From NCBI RefSeq assembly GCF_000159955.1, contig NZ_GG695981.1, positions 81,186 through 115,331 of the forward strand: a stretch of 34,146 nt of DNA. The letters are read 5' to 3'. The notes beneath the pieces were generated by a model. That model saw nothing but the letters and a program-made list of their open reading frames with translations, was not told where the DNA came from and ran no database searches. Position numbers and translations under genes: made by a program. Each line of letters starts with the position of its first letter. Positions within the stretch are counted from its first letter, which is position 1. This document shows, one piece after another, positions 33,677-34,146 of the stretch. This stretch comes from Paenibacillus sp. oral taxon 786 str. D14. Lineage in GTDB: Bacteria; Bacillota; Bacilli; Paenibacillales; Paenibacillaceae.

Positions 33677-33940
33677 CAAAAAACCACCCGCTATGCGGGT
33701 GGAGGGAACAAAGGTTTGACCAACAAGACCATTCCCATAAAATTGAGATGTTCAGGCTCAAATCAAGAAAGGAATAGTCTTAGATGGCAAACAAGAGCTA
33801 TAGTTTAGCTCACACGAAGTGGATGTGCAAATAACATTTCGTGTTCACCCCGAAGTATAGACGGAAAGAGATCTATAATCAAGTGAGGAAAGATTTGATC
33901 GAAATATAGCAAACCACCCGTCCAACGGGTGGTTATGATT
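33677..33940 (+). mobile_element. IS200/IS605-type miniature remnant
   Basis: About 260 bp consisting of a left hairpin CCACCCGC-TAT-GCGGGTGG (33684-33702), a short piece of an IS200 tnpA gene, and a right hairpin AACCACCCGT-CCA-ACGGGTGGTT (33912-33934). Subterminal hairpins at both ends are the recognition structures of single-strand HUH transposases of this family. The two hairpins share the CCACCCG/CGGGTGG core. On the minus strand the left hairpin is followed by TTTTTTG and could also act as a terminator. The exact ends cannot be fixed because these elements lack inverted repeats and target duplications. Confidence 0.7.
33784..33909 (+). pseudogene. IS200-family transposase TnpA, N-terminal fragment with a stop
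   Basis: The frame reads MANKSYSLAHTKWMCK, then a TAA at 33832-33834 where relatives have Tyr, then HFVFTPKYRRKEIYNQVRKD and LIEI to a TAG. SLAHTKWMCKYHIVFTPKYRR is the hallmark start of IS200 TnpA. Only about 41 of some 150 codons remain; the HUH and catalytic Tyr regions are gone. AAAGGAA lies before the ATG. It is inactive. Confidence 0.85.
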
Positions 33941-34146
33941 CAATTAAAATCAAGGTTTCGAAGATTCCTATTGAGCGTTTTATAGTAGGCAATTTTTTTG
34001 CGAATAAACGAGACTTTTCCAAGGGTAATAAGATTCAAGCCTCTCCAAATCATGAGGTGAAAAAAAGCTTGCCCAAGCTCTTTGCCGTCATGGACAATCT
34101 TTGGTCGCTGAATGATAGAACTTCCTCCTCCTGTGCGCGAACATTA
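33941..34146. other. AT-rich end of window, undecided coding content
   Basis: The minus strand from 34143 to 33940 is open without a usable start (RPKIVHDGKELGQAFFHLM is part of it, ending in TGA at 33940-33942). The plus strand is also open to the window edge in one frame (IERFIVGNFFANKRDFSKGN is part of it). AGGAGGAGG near 34118-34126 on the minus strand is not followed by a standard start codon. No family is recognised, so no gene is called; decayed coding DNA is likely. Confidence 0.4.

Noticed and set aside
33546..33761. Minus-strand 71-codon frame over the toxin promoter
   Set aside because: It crosses a promoter, two hairpins and the left end of the IS200 remnant; no coding signal.

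Overview
The window is chromosomal DNA from a Gram-positive endospore-forming bacterium of the Bacillales, most likely Paenibacillus. The evidence is the order lspA / RluD-type pseudouridine synthase / pyr operon, a PyrR-type attenuator, a T-box in front of ileS, strong GGAGG ribosome-binding sites, use of GTG and TTG starts, an SLH-domain glycoside hydrolase and moderately high GC coding DNA. It is mostly a housekeeping region with accessory material in the gaps and at both ends.

Layout, left to right. (1) 1-4290: on the minus strand, an AraC-type regulator cut by the window edge and a large GH78-like (alpha-L-rhamnosidase family) enzyme with a probable catabolite-repression site over its -10. 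(2) 4299-7934: a long T-box leader and ileS encoding an IleRS of the type-2 (eukaryote-like) form. (3) 8089-9175: a DUF5665 membrane protein and a convergent YteA-type DksA/TraR zinc-finger protein whose 3' ends overlap. (4) 9283-12320: lspA, a RluA-family pseudouridine synthase, a structured leader and an LL-diaminopimelate aminotransferase with a strong terminator. (5) 12341-13130: no genes, but a low-complexity 12-bp tandem repeat and a 183-bp palindromic element. (6) 13132-22298: the pyrimidine operon pyrR-pyrB-pyrC-carA-carB-pyrF-pyrE under a PyrR attenuator. pyrP, pyrK and pyrD are missing, and a second copy of the palindromic element lies between carB and pyrF. (7) 22309-23324: a decayed IS1182-type element inserted in the loop of what looks like the pyr operon terminator. 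(8) 23429-25024: a secreted SLH + GH18 protein, divergent from (9) 25283-32553: a five-gene operon with ATPase, lipoprotein adaptor, giant FtsX-type permease, second ATPase and solute-binding lipoprotein. (10) 32622-33044: a 54-aa unknown protein, then initiator tRNA-Met and a CAU tRNA that looks like tRNA-Ile2. (11) 33045-34146: an AT-rich stretch beside the tRNAs holding a small-peptide type I toxin-antitoxin-like locus, an IS200-type miniature remnant and undecided DNA.

How the parts work together: the pyr genes encode five of the six UMP-synthesis steps plus their RNA-binding regulator, so dihydroorotate dehydrogenase must be encoded elsewhere. LspA would mature lipoproteins such as the two encoded in the ABC operon. 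The least expected signals are: two intergenic elements about 8 kb apart that share a four-module, 50-bp-phased, mirror-symmetric design (TAACG-N12-CTTATTT); a toxin locus whose two convergent RNAs would begin with near-identical sequence blocks; an IS that splits an operon terminator; and an exporter-type ABC operon that carries an importer-type binding protein without an importer permease. All calls were made by reading the sequence; no database search was run.
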